A DNA stretch of 64,000 nucleotides from Duganella dendranthematis (GTDB lineage Bacteria; Pseudomonadota; Gammaproteobacteria; Burkholderiales; Burkholderiaceae_D): the NCBI RefSeq assembly GCF_012849375.1, contig NZ_CP051684.1, forward strand, positions 6,014,001 to 6,078,000, written 5' to 3'. Made by a program: the position numbers and the translations under genes. The stretch's first letter is position 1; each line of letters begins with the position of its first letter. Under the pieces are notes generated by a model that did not search any database, was not told the DNA's origin, and saw nothing but the letters and a program-made list of their open reading frames with translations. Below, piece after piece: positions 28,129 through 37,108 of the stretch.

Positions 28129-31100
28129 TTATTCCCCCTGCACCCGGCGCCAGCCGACCCGGTGCGCCTCGGCCGATTTGCCCTCCTGCAGCTGGTTGGT
28201 CTTGGTGACCCCGGTCGCCAGCGTGCTAGTCATCTTCAGCTGGCCATTTTGCAGGCGGTAGATGATGAAGCCGACCGCCGCCGAGTCCGACGACAGGATG
28301 GTGCCGGCCGGCGTATTCGGCAGCGCGGTGCCGGTGCAGACGTCGACCTGGTAGGCATTGCTGGTGCCGCCCACCGAGCAGGCCGACGACGACGATGGCA
28401 GGTTGGTCACCACATTGGCGACGCCGCTGACGATTTGCGGGTCCAGGTTCATGCGCTCGCCGGCGGTGATGCTCCAGTCGAAGAACCAGCCGTCTTTCTG
28501 GCTCAGGTCGACCGGGTTGCTGGTCAGCGCGAAGGTGATGTTGCTGCTGGTGCCGACCTGGCTCAGCGTCTGCCGCACCATGGTGCTGCCGCGTACGTTG
28601 CTGATGGTGGCGCCGCTGTCCTTCAGCAGGAACAGGCTCTGGACGTCGGTGTTGGTGGTGTCCGGCACGTCCAGCAGCCGGCCGGTGCCGAACAGCACCA
28701 CGCGCTGCGCGGTAGTGGCGCTGCTGGTGACGCCGTTGTCGGTGCTGCTGGTGGTCATCGCGCACAGTGTCACGTCCGGCCGGGTGGTGATCGGTTTGGT
28801 AGCGCCGGCGTCGCCCATCTTGACTACTGGTACGGTCGCGCCGGTGGCGTCGGTCAGATCGAAGCGCCACATGCGGCCGTTATTGTCGCCGCCGTAGATG
28901 TAGGTGGTGGCCGGGTCCAGGTTGGGGTCGCTGCTGATCGAGGTGATTTTGGCCAGGCCAGACGGCGTGGTGGTGTCGCCGGTCTGGGTCGAAACTTTCT
29001 TCAGCACCGCACCAGTGGCGACATCGACAATGTACAGAATGCCCTGACCGCTGCCGGTATTGACGCCATCCGTGCCCGGCACATTGTTGTAGCCGGAGGT
29101 CAGGAACACCACCCACTGGTTGTTCCACAGGCCAAATTGCGGATTGCCGAAGGTCAACCCCAAATCAGGATCGTTGCGGCTGCACACGGTGGAATCGGCG
29201 CAGAATTCCCACAGCGCCACCGGATTGACGGGATCGGTCACATCCAGCGCGTAGTAGCCACGGCCGCCGCCATTGAGGCCGGCCACCATCACGGTCTTCC
29301 AGACGCCGCCGATCTGCACGTCAGCCAGCTCCGGCGAGCCGTCGGTGCTGAACTGGTGGTTGGTACCGTAGGTGGTGCTGGCCTGCAAATACAGCTTTTT
29401 CATGGTGATGCGCGGCATGTAAGCCCAGCGCTCGTTGCCATTGGTGGCGTCGAACGCATGCAGCATGCCGTCGTTGGCGGCGGTCAGCACCGTCGCCGGG
29501 CGGGTTTGCGTGGCGGCCTTGAAGGCCGCATAGCCGGCCCGCGTGTAATTCTTGCGCGAGTCGCGCAGATAAGCCGGCTTGGACGAGGCGATGTCGCCCA
29601 GCAGGATCGGAATTGGGCCGCTCAGGCCGGCCGGCGTGTGGTCGGTCAGCGTGTAGGCGCGGAACAGGCGGTCGTCGGCATAGGTCTGCGCGCCGCGCAG
29701 CCAGTTGACCAGGTTGGCGCCATCGTTGACGGTGGCGCGTTCGGCCGTGGTCAGCAATGTGCACTGCGCCAGCGCCGTGCACTTGTTGCTGAACCAGCCT
29801 TTTTCCAGCGTGCTCATGTTGGCATAGGTGACTTCCTTCAGTGTGCCGTTGGTGGTGTCCAGCATCTTGATGATGCGCCCGGCCGGGCCGCTGGCGCCGG
29901 GATTGCGGCCAACCGTGTCGGAACTGGTCCAGGTGACGGTGCTGCCGACTTCGCCGGTCGACGTGTTGATTTTTTTGGCCGATAGCTCGCCATACCACTT
30001 CACGGTGGTGAAGGTGTCGGAGAAGATGTCGTTGTCCTGCTGCGAGATATTCGGCGTCGAGGTCGCCGCCGCCGCTGCTGCACCAAGGCGGATCTGCATA
30101 TTCGACAGCGCTTCGCTGAGGCCGGCAACCACTTCCTTCGGCTGCGAGGCGCTGAAATACTTGCCGTGGCCGTTGACGGCCGCGTGCCACAGGTCGTCCA
30201 CCCGCTCCTGCACCGTGTTGCCGCCGTTGGTCACGTCCGGATTCGGCCAGACGTACGGGCCGTTGTTGTTCCACGGGCAGCCGGTGGCCACGCGGGTGAT
30301 CAGGTTGTAGAAGTCGCCGCCGACCTTGCGCGCGGTGGTGTCGTAGTTGGGGTCGTAGTTCATCACACCGTCCACGCCCAGGCCCAGCGTGTAGGTGTTC
30401 ATGTGCAGGTGGGTGTTTTCGCCGGAGCGCGCCGGCACCGAGCCGGCCTTGGCCATATTCGGTTCCAGCGTCGGCCGCAGCGAGATGGTGCCGTCGCTGG
30501 AGCCGCCGTTGTACCAGTGCAGCGCCACGTCCGCCAGCGACGGCACGCTCTGGGCACGCGTATCGACGCAGCCGGAGGCGTAGCTGCAGAAGCGCGCGGT
30601 GCTTTCGGCGTTGTCGTTGTTGACCACCGGCGAGTAGTCGTCGTTGTAATCCTTGGTCGAGCCGCCGTTCCAGTAGCCGTCGGTGGTCAGGATCACGAAG
30701 TTCTGCTGGCAGGGAAACTGCACCACTTCCTGGCCCGCCGCGTACTGGTACGGCGTCTGGTTGGCGAACATGCGGCCGATGTTATCGAGCGCCGGCCGGG
30801 TCGGCGTCGAACCGGAGGTGGTGGTGGCGTACAGCTTGGTGTACCAGCTGCTGCGCGAGGCGCCGGTGAAATCGGCCGGCACGATGTCCATCGCACCACC
30901 GGTGGCCACCACCGACAGCTTGGCAAAACCAACCTTGTAATTGGCGTTGAGCGCGGCGAACGCCAGCCCCACCGAGGTCTTCATCATTTGCAGCCGGGTC
31001 TTGTAATAGACGTACCAGTTGGCGAAGTTGGTCATTTCCTCCTGGTAGGTGCAGACACCGGACTGGGCCACGCAATCGGTGCGGTCGCTGCCCTTCGGAT

Positions 31101-32736
31101 AGGTGCTGCCCGATACGATATTCACGCGCACGAAGCTGCTAGGCCCGGTCGAGCCGCCCGACATCGGCGCCGTCGTGATCGGGATCGTATCGGCAAAGCC
31201 GGCGCTCTTGGTGGCGCTGAAGGTCAGGCCGGAGACTGCGCTGGCGGCGGGCGTCTGGCCACTGCCGGTGGCCGCCACATTGACCAGGCAGACCGTGCTG
31301 TTGGTGGCGGCGCGGCAGATGTCGGTCACGCCATTGCCGCCGACATAGCCGCGGACGTTACCATTGACGCCAATCGCGTTGGCAATCGTGCTGGCGACCG
31401 TGGCGGCGCTGGCGTTGCGGCCGATCGACACATTGCTGGCCAGCGTGGTGCTATCGAGCTTGATGGTAGTCGACAGAAACAGCGAATTGGCAGCCGTGCC
31501 GGCGATCGTCAGCAGCGCGGTGGACGGCACCGCCGCCGGCGGCGAGGTCGTCACCGTCAGCGCATAGCCGGAACGCGAGGCGTCAAAGATGCGCGGGCAG
31601 CTGGCGGCGTTCTTGGGTGTGCTGCTGCAATCGACCGCCACCACGCCGACGATATTGTCGGCGCTGAGCGTGATGCCCAGGCTGGCGCAGGTCGGCACGT
31701 TGCTGACACCAGTTGGGGTGCGCACGCACGCCAGATATTGCGTAGTCGGCGCGTTGTTGATGTTGGACGCCAGCGCGCTGGCCATGGCCTGGCGATTGAT
31801 GGCGGTGGTGGTGCCGCCGCTGGCAGTCACCGGACCCGACGTCAGCGGCACGATGGTGCCGTTCGCATTGATGGTCACGCTGCTAATGTCCAGCGGGCCG
31901 GTGGCGATCGAGGTGCCGATGGCAATGGTGGCGTACGCTGCCACCGAACCGGCGGAGGTCGAATAGCGCGGATATTTGAACGCCCCCACCTGCTTGGCCT
32001 GGCAAACGGTCAGTGCCTTGTCGCTGCACCAGCGCACCTTGACCGCCACCGGATAATTGGTCGGTGCCCCCGCCCCCGCCGAAGTGGTGCGGCACACGGT
32101 CATGGTGTCGTCGGTGCAGTATTCGGTGACGCCGATGTTGTAGTAGTACGGTCCGCCGGAAATCTGCGTGGCCGAGGTGTGGGTGGCGTCCGGGTAGGTG
32201 TAGGTGGTGGTGTTGGTGCCACAGTCGTTGCTGTTGTTGGGATTGCACCAGCGAAGATCGGGAAAGTCGGTCAGCAGGTTGATGTTCGAGGCGGTGCCGC
32301 TGGCGGTGCCGCCCAGCACGCTGTAGCGCACGCTGAAGCCGTCGTTGCTGACCTTGGTGAAGGTGGTCTGCGACGGATAAAAGGTGCCGTCGGCCTTGAC
32401 CGGCACCGCATACAGAATCGCCGGATTGTAGTATTGCTTGTTGAAGTCGGCCGTCATGTATGGCGGATGGCCGGGCGAGCAGCTGACCGCGCTGGAGGCC
32501 AGCGTGGCGGCGCCGCGGCAGATGGCGTCGTCCACGTAGTCCGGCGTGTAGGCCTGGTCCATCGAGCCGGAATTGTCAAACAACAGCATCAGATTCGGCT
32601 TGACGGTACCGGTGCCGGTGATGTTCAGCAGCGGCACCTGGGCGATCTGGGTCTGGGCCGCAAACGCGGCGGCCGACGCCAGCAGCATCAGGCTCAGCAA
32701 AACGCGGCGGGCCGGTGAAGGCAGCGAGAATCTCAT
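28129..32736 (-). CDS. pilY1: type IV pilus tip adhesin/assembly protein PilY1
   Basis: 1535 residues. A signal peptide (to about residue 27) precedes a von Willebrand A-like domain with the MIDAS start LMLLFDNSGSMDQ (D54-S58). The chain then has Ser/Thr/Ala-rich insertions and a C-terminal PilC beta-propeller (for example TVLTAANDGMLHAFDATNGN and YYALDVTDPVNPVALWEF). PilY1 primes pilus assembly with the minor pilins, acts at the pilus tip and can take part in surface sensing. It is last in the pilE-to-pilY1 run, 25 bases after pilX, and the insert inside the vWA region is long. Confidence 0.93.
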   Translation of the reverse strand: MRFSLPSPARRVLLSLMLLASAAAFAAQTQIAQVPLLNITGTGTVKPNLMLLFDNSGSMDQAYTPDYVDDAICRGAATLASSAVSCSPGHPPYMTADFNKQYYNPAILYAVPVKADGTFYPSQTTFTKVSNDGFSVRYSVLGGTASGTASNINLLTDFPDLRWCNPNNSNDCGTNTTTYTYPDATHTSATQISGGPYYYNIGVTEYCTDDTMTVCRTTSAGAGAPTNYPVAVKVRWCSDKALTVCQAKQVGAFKYPRYSTSAGSVAAYATIAIGTSIATGPLDISSVTINANGTIVPLTSGPVTASGGTTTAINRQAMASALASNINNAPTTQYLACVRTPTGVSNVPTCASLGITLSADNIVGVVAVDCSSTPKNAASCPRIFDASRSGYALTVTTSPPAAVPSTALLTIAGTAANSLFLSTTIKLDSTTLASNVSIGRNASAATVASTIANAIGVNGNVRGYVGGNGVTDICRAATNSTVCLVNVAATGSGQTPAASAVSGLTFSATKSAGFADTIPITTAPMSGGSTGPSSFVRVNIVSGSTYPKGSDRTDCVAQSGVCTYQEEMTNFANWYVYYKTRLQMMKTSVGLAFAALNANYKVGFAKLSVVATGGAMDIVPADFTGASRSSWYTKLYATTTSGSTPTRPALDNIGRMFANQTPYQYAAGQEVVQFPCQQNFVILTTDGYWNGGSTKDYNDDYSPVVNNDNAESTARFCSYASGCVDTRAQSVPSLADVALHWYNGGSSDGTISLRPTLEPNMAKAGSVPARSGENTHLHMNTYTLGLGVDGVMNYDPNYDTTARKVGGDFYNLITRVATGCPWNNNGPYVWPNPDVTNGGNTVQERVDDLWHAAVNGHGKYFSASQPKEVVAGLSEALSNMQIRLGAAAAAATSTPNISQQDNDIFSDTFTTVKWYGELSAKKINTSTGEVGSTVTWTSSDTVGRNPGASGPAGRIIKMLDTTNGTLKEVTYANMSTLEKGWFSNKCTALAQCTLLTTAERATVNDGANLVNWLRGAQTYADDRLFRAYTLTDHTPAGLSGPIPILLGDIASSKPAYLRDSRKNYTRAGYAAFKAATQTRPATVLTAANDGMLHAFDATNGNERWAYMPRITMKKLYLQASTTYGTNHQFSTDGSPELADVQIGGVWKTVMVAGLNGGGRGYYALDVTDPVNPVALWEFCADSTVCSRNDPDLGLTFGNPQFGLWNNQWVVFLTSGYNNVPGTDGVNTGSGQGILYIVDVATGAVLKKVSTQTGDTTTPSGLAKITSISSDPNLDPATTYIYGGDNNGRMWRFDLTDATGATVPVVKMGDAGATKPITTRPDVTLCAMTTSSTDNGVTSSATTAQRVVLFGTGRLLDVPDTTNTDVQSLFLLKDSGATISNVRGSTMVRQTLSQVGTSSNITFALTSNPVDLSQKDGWFFDWSITAGERMNLDPQIVSGVANVVTNLPSSSSACSVGGTSNAYQVDVCTGTALPNTPAGTILSSDSAAVGFIIYRLQNGQLKMTSTLATGVTKTNQLQEGKSAEAHRVGWRRVQGE

Positions 32737-32761
32737 GATCGTTCCATTCTAAAGATCGGCC

Positions 32762-33355
32762 TCACGGCCCCATCATCACGACCGACTGCACCACCACGTT
32801 GCCGCCGCGCGGGCCGAAGATGCGCGCGGTAATCACGTAGTGCAGCTGCGGCTGGTTGTCATATATGACCGAGCTCTGCGACAGGCTGGAACCGAGCGCG
32901 ACTGGCGCGGCGACGCCCTGCTTGGCAGCGCTCAGCATGCAGCTGTTGGCCGCTGGCGAAGTCGCGTTGTAGGTGCCGGCAAAGGTACACATGCGGTGAA
33001 TCACGTATTCGACGCGGCTGCCGCCACCGACCGGATCCTTGGTCACCGAGCCGGTCCAGAACGCCGGCGTGCTGACGGTCCACATGGGATTCATGGTGGC
33101 GACATAGCCGTTGGCGGCGCTGTCGGCCACCAGCAGCGCCTTGGTGGACGGCTGCGACAGCCATTCGAAGGCAGCGTGCACGCCGAGGTCGGCTTCTTTG
33201 CTGAGCGCGGCGTCATAGGCCAGGTTGTTCACCGTCAGCGTGGTCGAAGTGCTGGCGCGCAGCAGGTAGATACTGCTGACCAGCATCACCGTCAGCATGA
33301 TCAGGATGATCGGCAAGGCGATGCCGCGCTGGTCGCAGCGGGATAGATGCGCCAT
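32762..33355 (-). CDS. pilX: minor pilin PilX
   Basis: About 197 residues. The N-terminus has the PilX form: a short basic leader, then QRGIALPIILIMLTVMLVSSIYLLRAST, a non-classical prepilin helix with cleavage expected near RG/I. The remainder is a small globular pilin head. With PilV, PilW, FimT and PilY1 it forms the complex that primes pilus growth. ATG 33355 shares one base with the pilW stop and has GGAGG five bases upstream; ATG 33358 and 33367 are alternatives. Confidence 0.85.
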   Translation of the reverse strand: MAHLSRCDQRGIALPIILIMLTVMLVSSIYLLRASTSTTLTVNNLAYDAALSKEADLGVHAAFEWLSQPSTKALLVADSAANGYVATMNPMWTVSTPAFWTGSVTKDPVGGGSRVEYVIHRMCTFAGTYNATSPAANSCMLSAAKQGVAAPVALGSSLSQSSVIYDNQPQLHYVITARIFGPRGGNVVVQSVVMMGP

Positions 33356-34554
33356 CATGGCCTCCATTGCGCGTTGCGCACGGGTACCACGGTTTCAAAT
33401 ACCCGGTAGCGGTAGCACTGCCAGGCGATCGGATCGCCGGCAACGGCGACGTTGACGGTCACCGGCACCGCTGCCGCGCTGCCCACCGCCGTACTGAACA
33501 GAGTCGGCTTGGTATCGGTGGCATGGCACTGGCCGTCGCTGTCCGGCCGTTGCGCCGACTTGCTGCGCGCCACCACCGCCAGCCGCAACGCCACCACGCG
33601 CTGGAAGTCGCCCGGTCCGGCCACGACCAGATCGCCATCGGCATCGATCATGGTATTGCTCCATTGCGTCAGCTGTACGCCGCTGCCGTCCGGCGCCGGC
33701 AGCGGGTTGTAGACCGCCATGGCGCGCGTGTCCAGCCCGTACTGGGCCTTGATCGTGACGATGTTGTCGGTCACCGATACGCCCTGCGCGCTGGCGCCGG
33801 ACTGGTCGGTGGCGCGTAGCAGCAGCGTGCCGCCCGCCACCGACCAGGTATGGAAAGCCAGCCGTCCCGGCGCGCCGAGATTGAAGATGCGGCCGCCGCC
33901 TTTGGCGTAGGCGTTTTGAATGCCGGCGCTCGGGCCGAAGCGGAAATTATTGCCGCTGCCGAGGGCGATCTTGTCGTTGTCCGGCGCCGCCTGCATGCCG
34001 CTCATCTGCACGATCGAGCAGGCCGGATTGGCGGCCGTGGCCGGTTCCGGCACCACCAGCAGCACGTCGCCGGCGGCAAAACCGAACGGCGTCTGGGTGG
34101 TGGTCGGCAGCACGCTGGCGCCGGCGACGATCTCGCCATTGATACGCAGCGACGCCACGGCGGCCGCCGACTTGCCGGCATACAGCGAAATCACGTCCGG
34201 CCCGGCGCCGCCCGGCTGGATCACGGCCGCCGCCAGCGGTGTGCGGGTGACGCCATTGACGCTGATCTGCGCCAGCGCGTAACCGCCGCTATCGCTGAAG
34301 CTGGTTTCGCAGCCGGCCGCCAGCGTGTCGTTGAGGCCCCAGCCGGACTGGGCAGCGTCGTTGCTGATTGAATACAGCGCCAGCATGCCATTCTGCATCG
34401 AGTCGGAACCGCCGACCGCGCTATCCTTGGTCTGCTCGCCGCTGACGATCAGCCGCGTGGCAAACAAGATCGCCAGCATGCCGATCACGACACTGACCAT
34501 CAGTTCGACCAGCGAAAAGCCGGCAGCATGGCGGAAAACAAGCACGCGGCGCAT
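33355..34554 (-). CDS. pilW: minor pilin PilW
   Basis: 399 residues. A type III-like prepilin signal is followed by the classic helix GFSLVELMVSVVIGMLAILF with Glu at position 5 after the G/F cleavage site. It is long for a pilin, as usual for PilW, and has a C-terminal segment RVVALRLAVVARSKSAQRPD shared with PilW proteins. It inserts in the inner membrane and joins the priming complex. It is placed between pilV (one base gap) and pilX (overlapping). Confidence 0.9.
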   Translation of the reverse strand: MRRVLVFRHAAGFSLVELMVSVVIGMLAILFATRLIVSGEQTKDSAVGGSDSMQNGMLALYSISNDAAQSGWGLNDTLAAGCETSFSDSGGYALAQISVNGVTRTPLAAAVIQPGGAGPDVISLYAGKSAAAVASLRINGEIVAGASVLPTTTQTPFGFAAGDVLLVVPEPATAANPACSIVQMSGMQAAPDNDKIALGSGNNFRFGPSAGIQNAYAKGGGRIFNLGAPGRLAFHTWSVAGGTLLLRATDQSGASAQGVSVTDNIVTIKAQYGLDTRAMAVYNPLPAPDGSGVQLTQWSNTMIDADGDLVVAGPGDFQRVVALRLAVVARSKSAQRPDSDGQCHATDTKPTLFSTAVGSAAAVPVTVNVAVAGDPIAWQCYRYRVFETVVPVRNAQWRP

Positions 34555-34555
34555 A

Positions 34556-34975
34556 TCAGGAGCCTATGTAAGCGGTGAGCTGCTCGCGCAGTTGCGCCGA
34601 GCCGGCCTTGCGGGTCCAGCGGATGCTGATGTCGACCTGGCTGCGCCGCGTCTGCGGTGTCACCACTACCGAGATCACCGCGCCGGGAATCGCGGCGCCG
34701 GTTTCGCGCGCCCATGGGCCGATAGTGCTGTTGGGCGTGGCGCCTTCAGCCAGCGCGTAGTTGGCCACATTGGCGGCGTCGGTGCTGATGGTCCCGACCA
34801 GCTTTTCGCACGCCAGCGTGGCCTCGGCGCGCAGGCCCGCATCTGACAGCACCGAATAGGCACGCGCCTGCATGCCGATCGCGCCCAGCAGGCCGATGCC
34901 GAGGATGACCAGTGCGATCATCACCTCCAGCAGCGCAATGCCGCGCTGCACGCGGCTGTGCCGGCGCCGCATCAT
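34556..34975 (-). CDS. pilV: minor pilin PilV
   Basis: 139 residues with the prepilin segment QRGIALLEVMIALVILGIGLL; the residue before the helix matches G/I cleavage with Glu at position 5. The PilV-type pattern GAIGMQARAYSVLSDAGLRA follows. The true start is ATG 34975, which overlaps the fimT stop (ATGA), not a longer upstream frame. It is a component of the minor-pilin priming complex. Confidence 0.9.
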   Translation of the reverse strand: MMRRRHSRVQRGIALLEVMIALVILGIGLLGAIGMQARAYSVLSDAGLRAEATLACEKLVGTISTDAANVANYALAEGATPNSTIGPWARETGAAIPGAVISVVVTPQTRRSQVDISIRWTRKAGSAQLREQLTAYIGS

Positions 34976-35604
34976 GGCGGACACGCCCGCGAATCGCCGG
35001 CCGCCTTGGTCGGGTCGCATTTGGTCGGCATGCCGGCCAGCGACACCGCCAGCGCACTGACCGGCACGTCGCGCTGGTAGGCGGCGGACGGGTCCAGCCG
35101 CAGCTGGGTCAGGCGGTTGTCGACCGACGGATCGACCCAGCCCAGCGGCGTGTAATAGATGGCGGTCGCGCCTTCCGGCAGGATGCTGGGGGCGAGGACG
35201 TCGGTGCCGGGCAAGGCGCTGGCGGCGCGGAACACCGAGCGGTAGCCGGCCACGCCTTGCGGGTCGTTGCCGGCGGCGGCATCGGTGGTGGACCAGGAAC
35301 CGCTGTTGTCGTCGCACGGCGTGCCGGGACGCGGGAAGCAGATGTCGACCTGCCAGTCCATCTGGCCGGTGCCGGGATTGACGGTCAGCGTGATGCGGCT
35401 CTCGCTGTTGTGGCTGACGGCCTGGCGGCGCGCCAGCGCAAAGCCTTCCATGTAGAACTCGCTGGCCGAGCGGGCCCGCGTGGCCAGCAACCAGGCGCTC
35501 ATATTGGGGATGGCGATCGCCAGCAGCACGCCCATGATGACGATGGCGATCATCATCTCGAGCAGCGTGAAGCCCGCTGCGCGACGATTTAGTTGGACGA
35601 ACAT
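34972..35604 (-). CDS. fimT: GspH/FimT-type minor pilin
   Basis: 210 residues. The prepilin motif AAGFTLLEMMIAIVIMGVLL (G/F cleavage, Glu5) is followed by RSASEFYMEGFALARRQAVS, typical of FimT/GspH. The C-terminal head carries paired cysteines (CFPRPGTPC and CDPTKAAGDSRAC). FimT proteins in some species bind DNA for natural transformation; whether this one does is unknown. ATG 35604 was chosen for GGGCGGG upstream; it overlaps the pilE stop by 16 bases. Confidence 0.88.
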   Translation of the reverse strand: MFVQLNRRAAGFTLLEMMIAIVIMGVLLAIAIPNMSAWLLATRARSASEFYMEGFALARRQAVSHNSESRITLTVNPGTGQMDWQVDICFPRPGTPCDDNSGSWSTTDAAAGNDPQGVAGYRSVFRAASALPGTDVLAPSILPEGATAIYYTPLGWVDPSVDNRLTQLRLDPSAAYQRDVPVSALAVSLAGMPTKCDPTKAAGDSRACPP

Positions 35605-36017
35605 TTCCCGCCCTTGCGGTCGACCCAGCAATCGGTGCTGGTACCCCAGCCACTTGGGCTGCCGGTGGTAGCACGCTTGCCGTTCTGGTCGAGCGTGTAG
35701 ACAAAGCCGTTCATCTTGCCGATGCCGGTCGCGGTCAGCGTGTAGGTGGAGGCGCCGGCATTGCTCAGCGCATAGGTGAAGTTGCTGCTGGCCGCCGGGA
35801 AGCCGGTGGCGCCGTCGAAGCCGGCATAGGTGCGGCTATTCGGCCAGAACTGTTCGGCGGCCGGCTGCGCTGCGCCGAGCGCGGTGAAGGCCTCGGTCAG
35901 GCGGCTGCGGGTGACGTAGTCACCATACATCGGAATCGCCACCGCCGATAAAATGCCGATGATGACCACCGTCACCAGCAGTTCGATCAGGGTAAAGCCT
36001 GCATGTGCGCGTTTCAT
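35589..36017 (-). CDS. pilE: type IV pilin PilE-like (minor or major)
   Basis: 142 residues. The leader is short and basic, MKRAHAG, with cleavage before FTLIELLVTVVIIGILSAVA (Glu5). A helical stem and a small head follow, with a C-terminal Cys pair forming a D-region (TDCWVDRKGGKC). The location at the head of the minor-pilin operon fits the PilE minor pilin of the PilVWXY1E set, though a role as major pilin is not excluded. A hairpin covers part of its leader. Confidence 0.9.
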   Translation of the reverse strand: MKRAHAGFTLIELLVTVVIIGILSAVAIPMYGDYVTRSRLTEAFTALGAAQPAAEQFWPNSRTYAGFDGATGFPAASSNFTYALSNAGASTYTLTATGIGKMNGFVYTLDQNGKRATTGSPSGWGTSTDCWVDRKGGKCSSN

Positions 36018-36024
36018 GATGTCC

Positions 36025-36058
36025 CCATAGACGAAAATTGTTCTATGGAGAAAGTATA
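36025..36058 (-). promoter_or_regulatory. pilE -10 box and 5' leader hairpin
   Basis: On the minus strand a good -10 TATACT (36053-36058) is followed by CCATAGA-N10-TCTATGG (36025-36048), a seven-base stem at the predicted 5' end of the mRNA. The 3' arm runs into GGGGAC, the likely ribosome binding site. No matching -35 is clear. Confidence 0.5.
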
Positions 36059-36118
36059 ACGTGGCCAGCTTGCATTTCCCTGAGGAAATCCTGACAAACC
36101 GCTGACAAGCGCACAAAG

Positions 36119-37108
36119 TCAGCTAAATTTGACCGTAAATAGCGCGCCACTGCCGTCGGGCGGGTCGGAAATGGTCAGCCGGGCGCCGTGCACCACGGCG
36201 ATATCGCGCACGATTGCCAGGCCCAAGCCGCTACCGTGGGTCTTGTCGTCCAGCCGCACGTAGCGATTGAAAACCTGCTCGCGCCGCGCCAGTGGAATGC
36301 CGGGGCCGTTGTCTTCCACGATCAGCAGCTTGGGCCGCACGCTGACCGTCACCGCGCCGTGCGGCGGCGTATAGCGGATGGCGTTGTCGATCAGGTTATC
36401 GATCAGGTCGCGCAGCAGGAAGCGGTCGCCAACCACGGTGGCTGGCGCCAGGTCGAAGCCGATGTCGATGTTTTTCAGCCGCGCCTGGTCGACGAAGGAT
36501 TGCACCGCGTCGGCCACCAGCGCGTCCAGCGCCAGCGGCTCCAGCCGGGTTTTCTCGAAGTGGTGCGGCTCGGCGCGCGCCAGGGCCAGCAGCTGGTTGG
36601 TCTGCCGTATCATGCGCTCGGTGGCGGACAGCATCAGGCCGACCGACTTGGCGGTATCCGGCTCCGTGTGGCGCGCGCCCAGCCATTCCAGCTGGGTCTT
36701 GAGGCCGGCCAGCGGCGTGCGCAGCTGGTGCGCAACATTGGCCAGGAAATCCTGCCGCGCCTGCGCGCCCTCGCCCACCTTGGCCAGCAGGCCGTTGAAG
36801 GCCGACACCACCGGCTCCAGCTCGTAGGGCACCTCGGCCGCCGCGATCGGCGCCAGGTCGTCGCCTTCGCGCGCGTTGAGCTCGGAACGCAGCCGGCTCA
36901 GCGGACGTAGGCCGTTGCTGACCGAGAACCACACCAGCCCGACACAGCCCAGCGCAAATACGATTTCCAGCAGCACCAACGTGCGCAGCACCACTTCGCG
37001 CAATGGCGGCGGCGCCAGCATGTAGGCCAGCGCGCCGGCCAGCAGATTCATCAGCAGCACCGGCGGGATCACCCAGCGCAGCAGGCGCAAGCGGATGCTG
37101 CCGCTCAT
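36119..37108 (-). CDS. sensor histidine kinase lacking a periplasmic sensor domain
   Basis: 329 residues of the QseC/TctE kinase type: TM1 at about 11-31, TM2 at about 44-63, a HAMP-like stretch, HisKA with phospho-His H127 in FLANVAHQLRTPLAGLK, and a HATPase with N-box LIDNAIRYTPP and VEDNGPGIP. Relatives usually carry ~100-120 residues of sensor domain between the two helices; here TM1 is followed almost at once by PPPLREVVLRTL and TM2. The start ATG 37108 overlaps the response-regulator stop (ATGA). It sits 102 bases from pilE, tandem on the same strand. Confidence 0.9.
   Translation of the reverse strand: MSGSIRLRLLRWVIPPVLLMNLLAGALAYMLAPPPLREVVLRTLVLLEIVFALGCVGLVWFSVSNGLRPLSRLRSELNAREGDDLAPIAAAEVPYELEPVVSAFNGLLAKVGEGAQARQDFLANVAHQLRTPLAGLKTQLEWLGARHTEPDTAKSVGLMLSATERMIRQTNQLLALARAEPHHFEKTRLEPLALDALVADAVQSFVDQARLKNIDIGFDLAPATVVGDRFLLRDLIDNLIDNAIRYTPPHGAVTVSVRPKLLIVEDNGPGIPLARREQVFNRYVRLDDKTHGSGLGLAIVRDIAVVHGARLTISDPPDGSGALFTVKFS

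Noticed and set aside
30166..32718. 850-codon open frame antisense to pilY1
   Set aside because: Composition is a Gly/Arg/Val/Ala mirror of the Ser/Thr/Ala-rich PilY1 repeats; no recognisable fold or signal.
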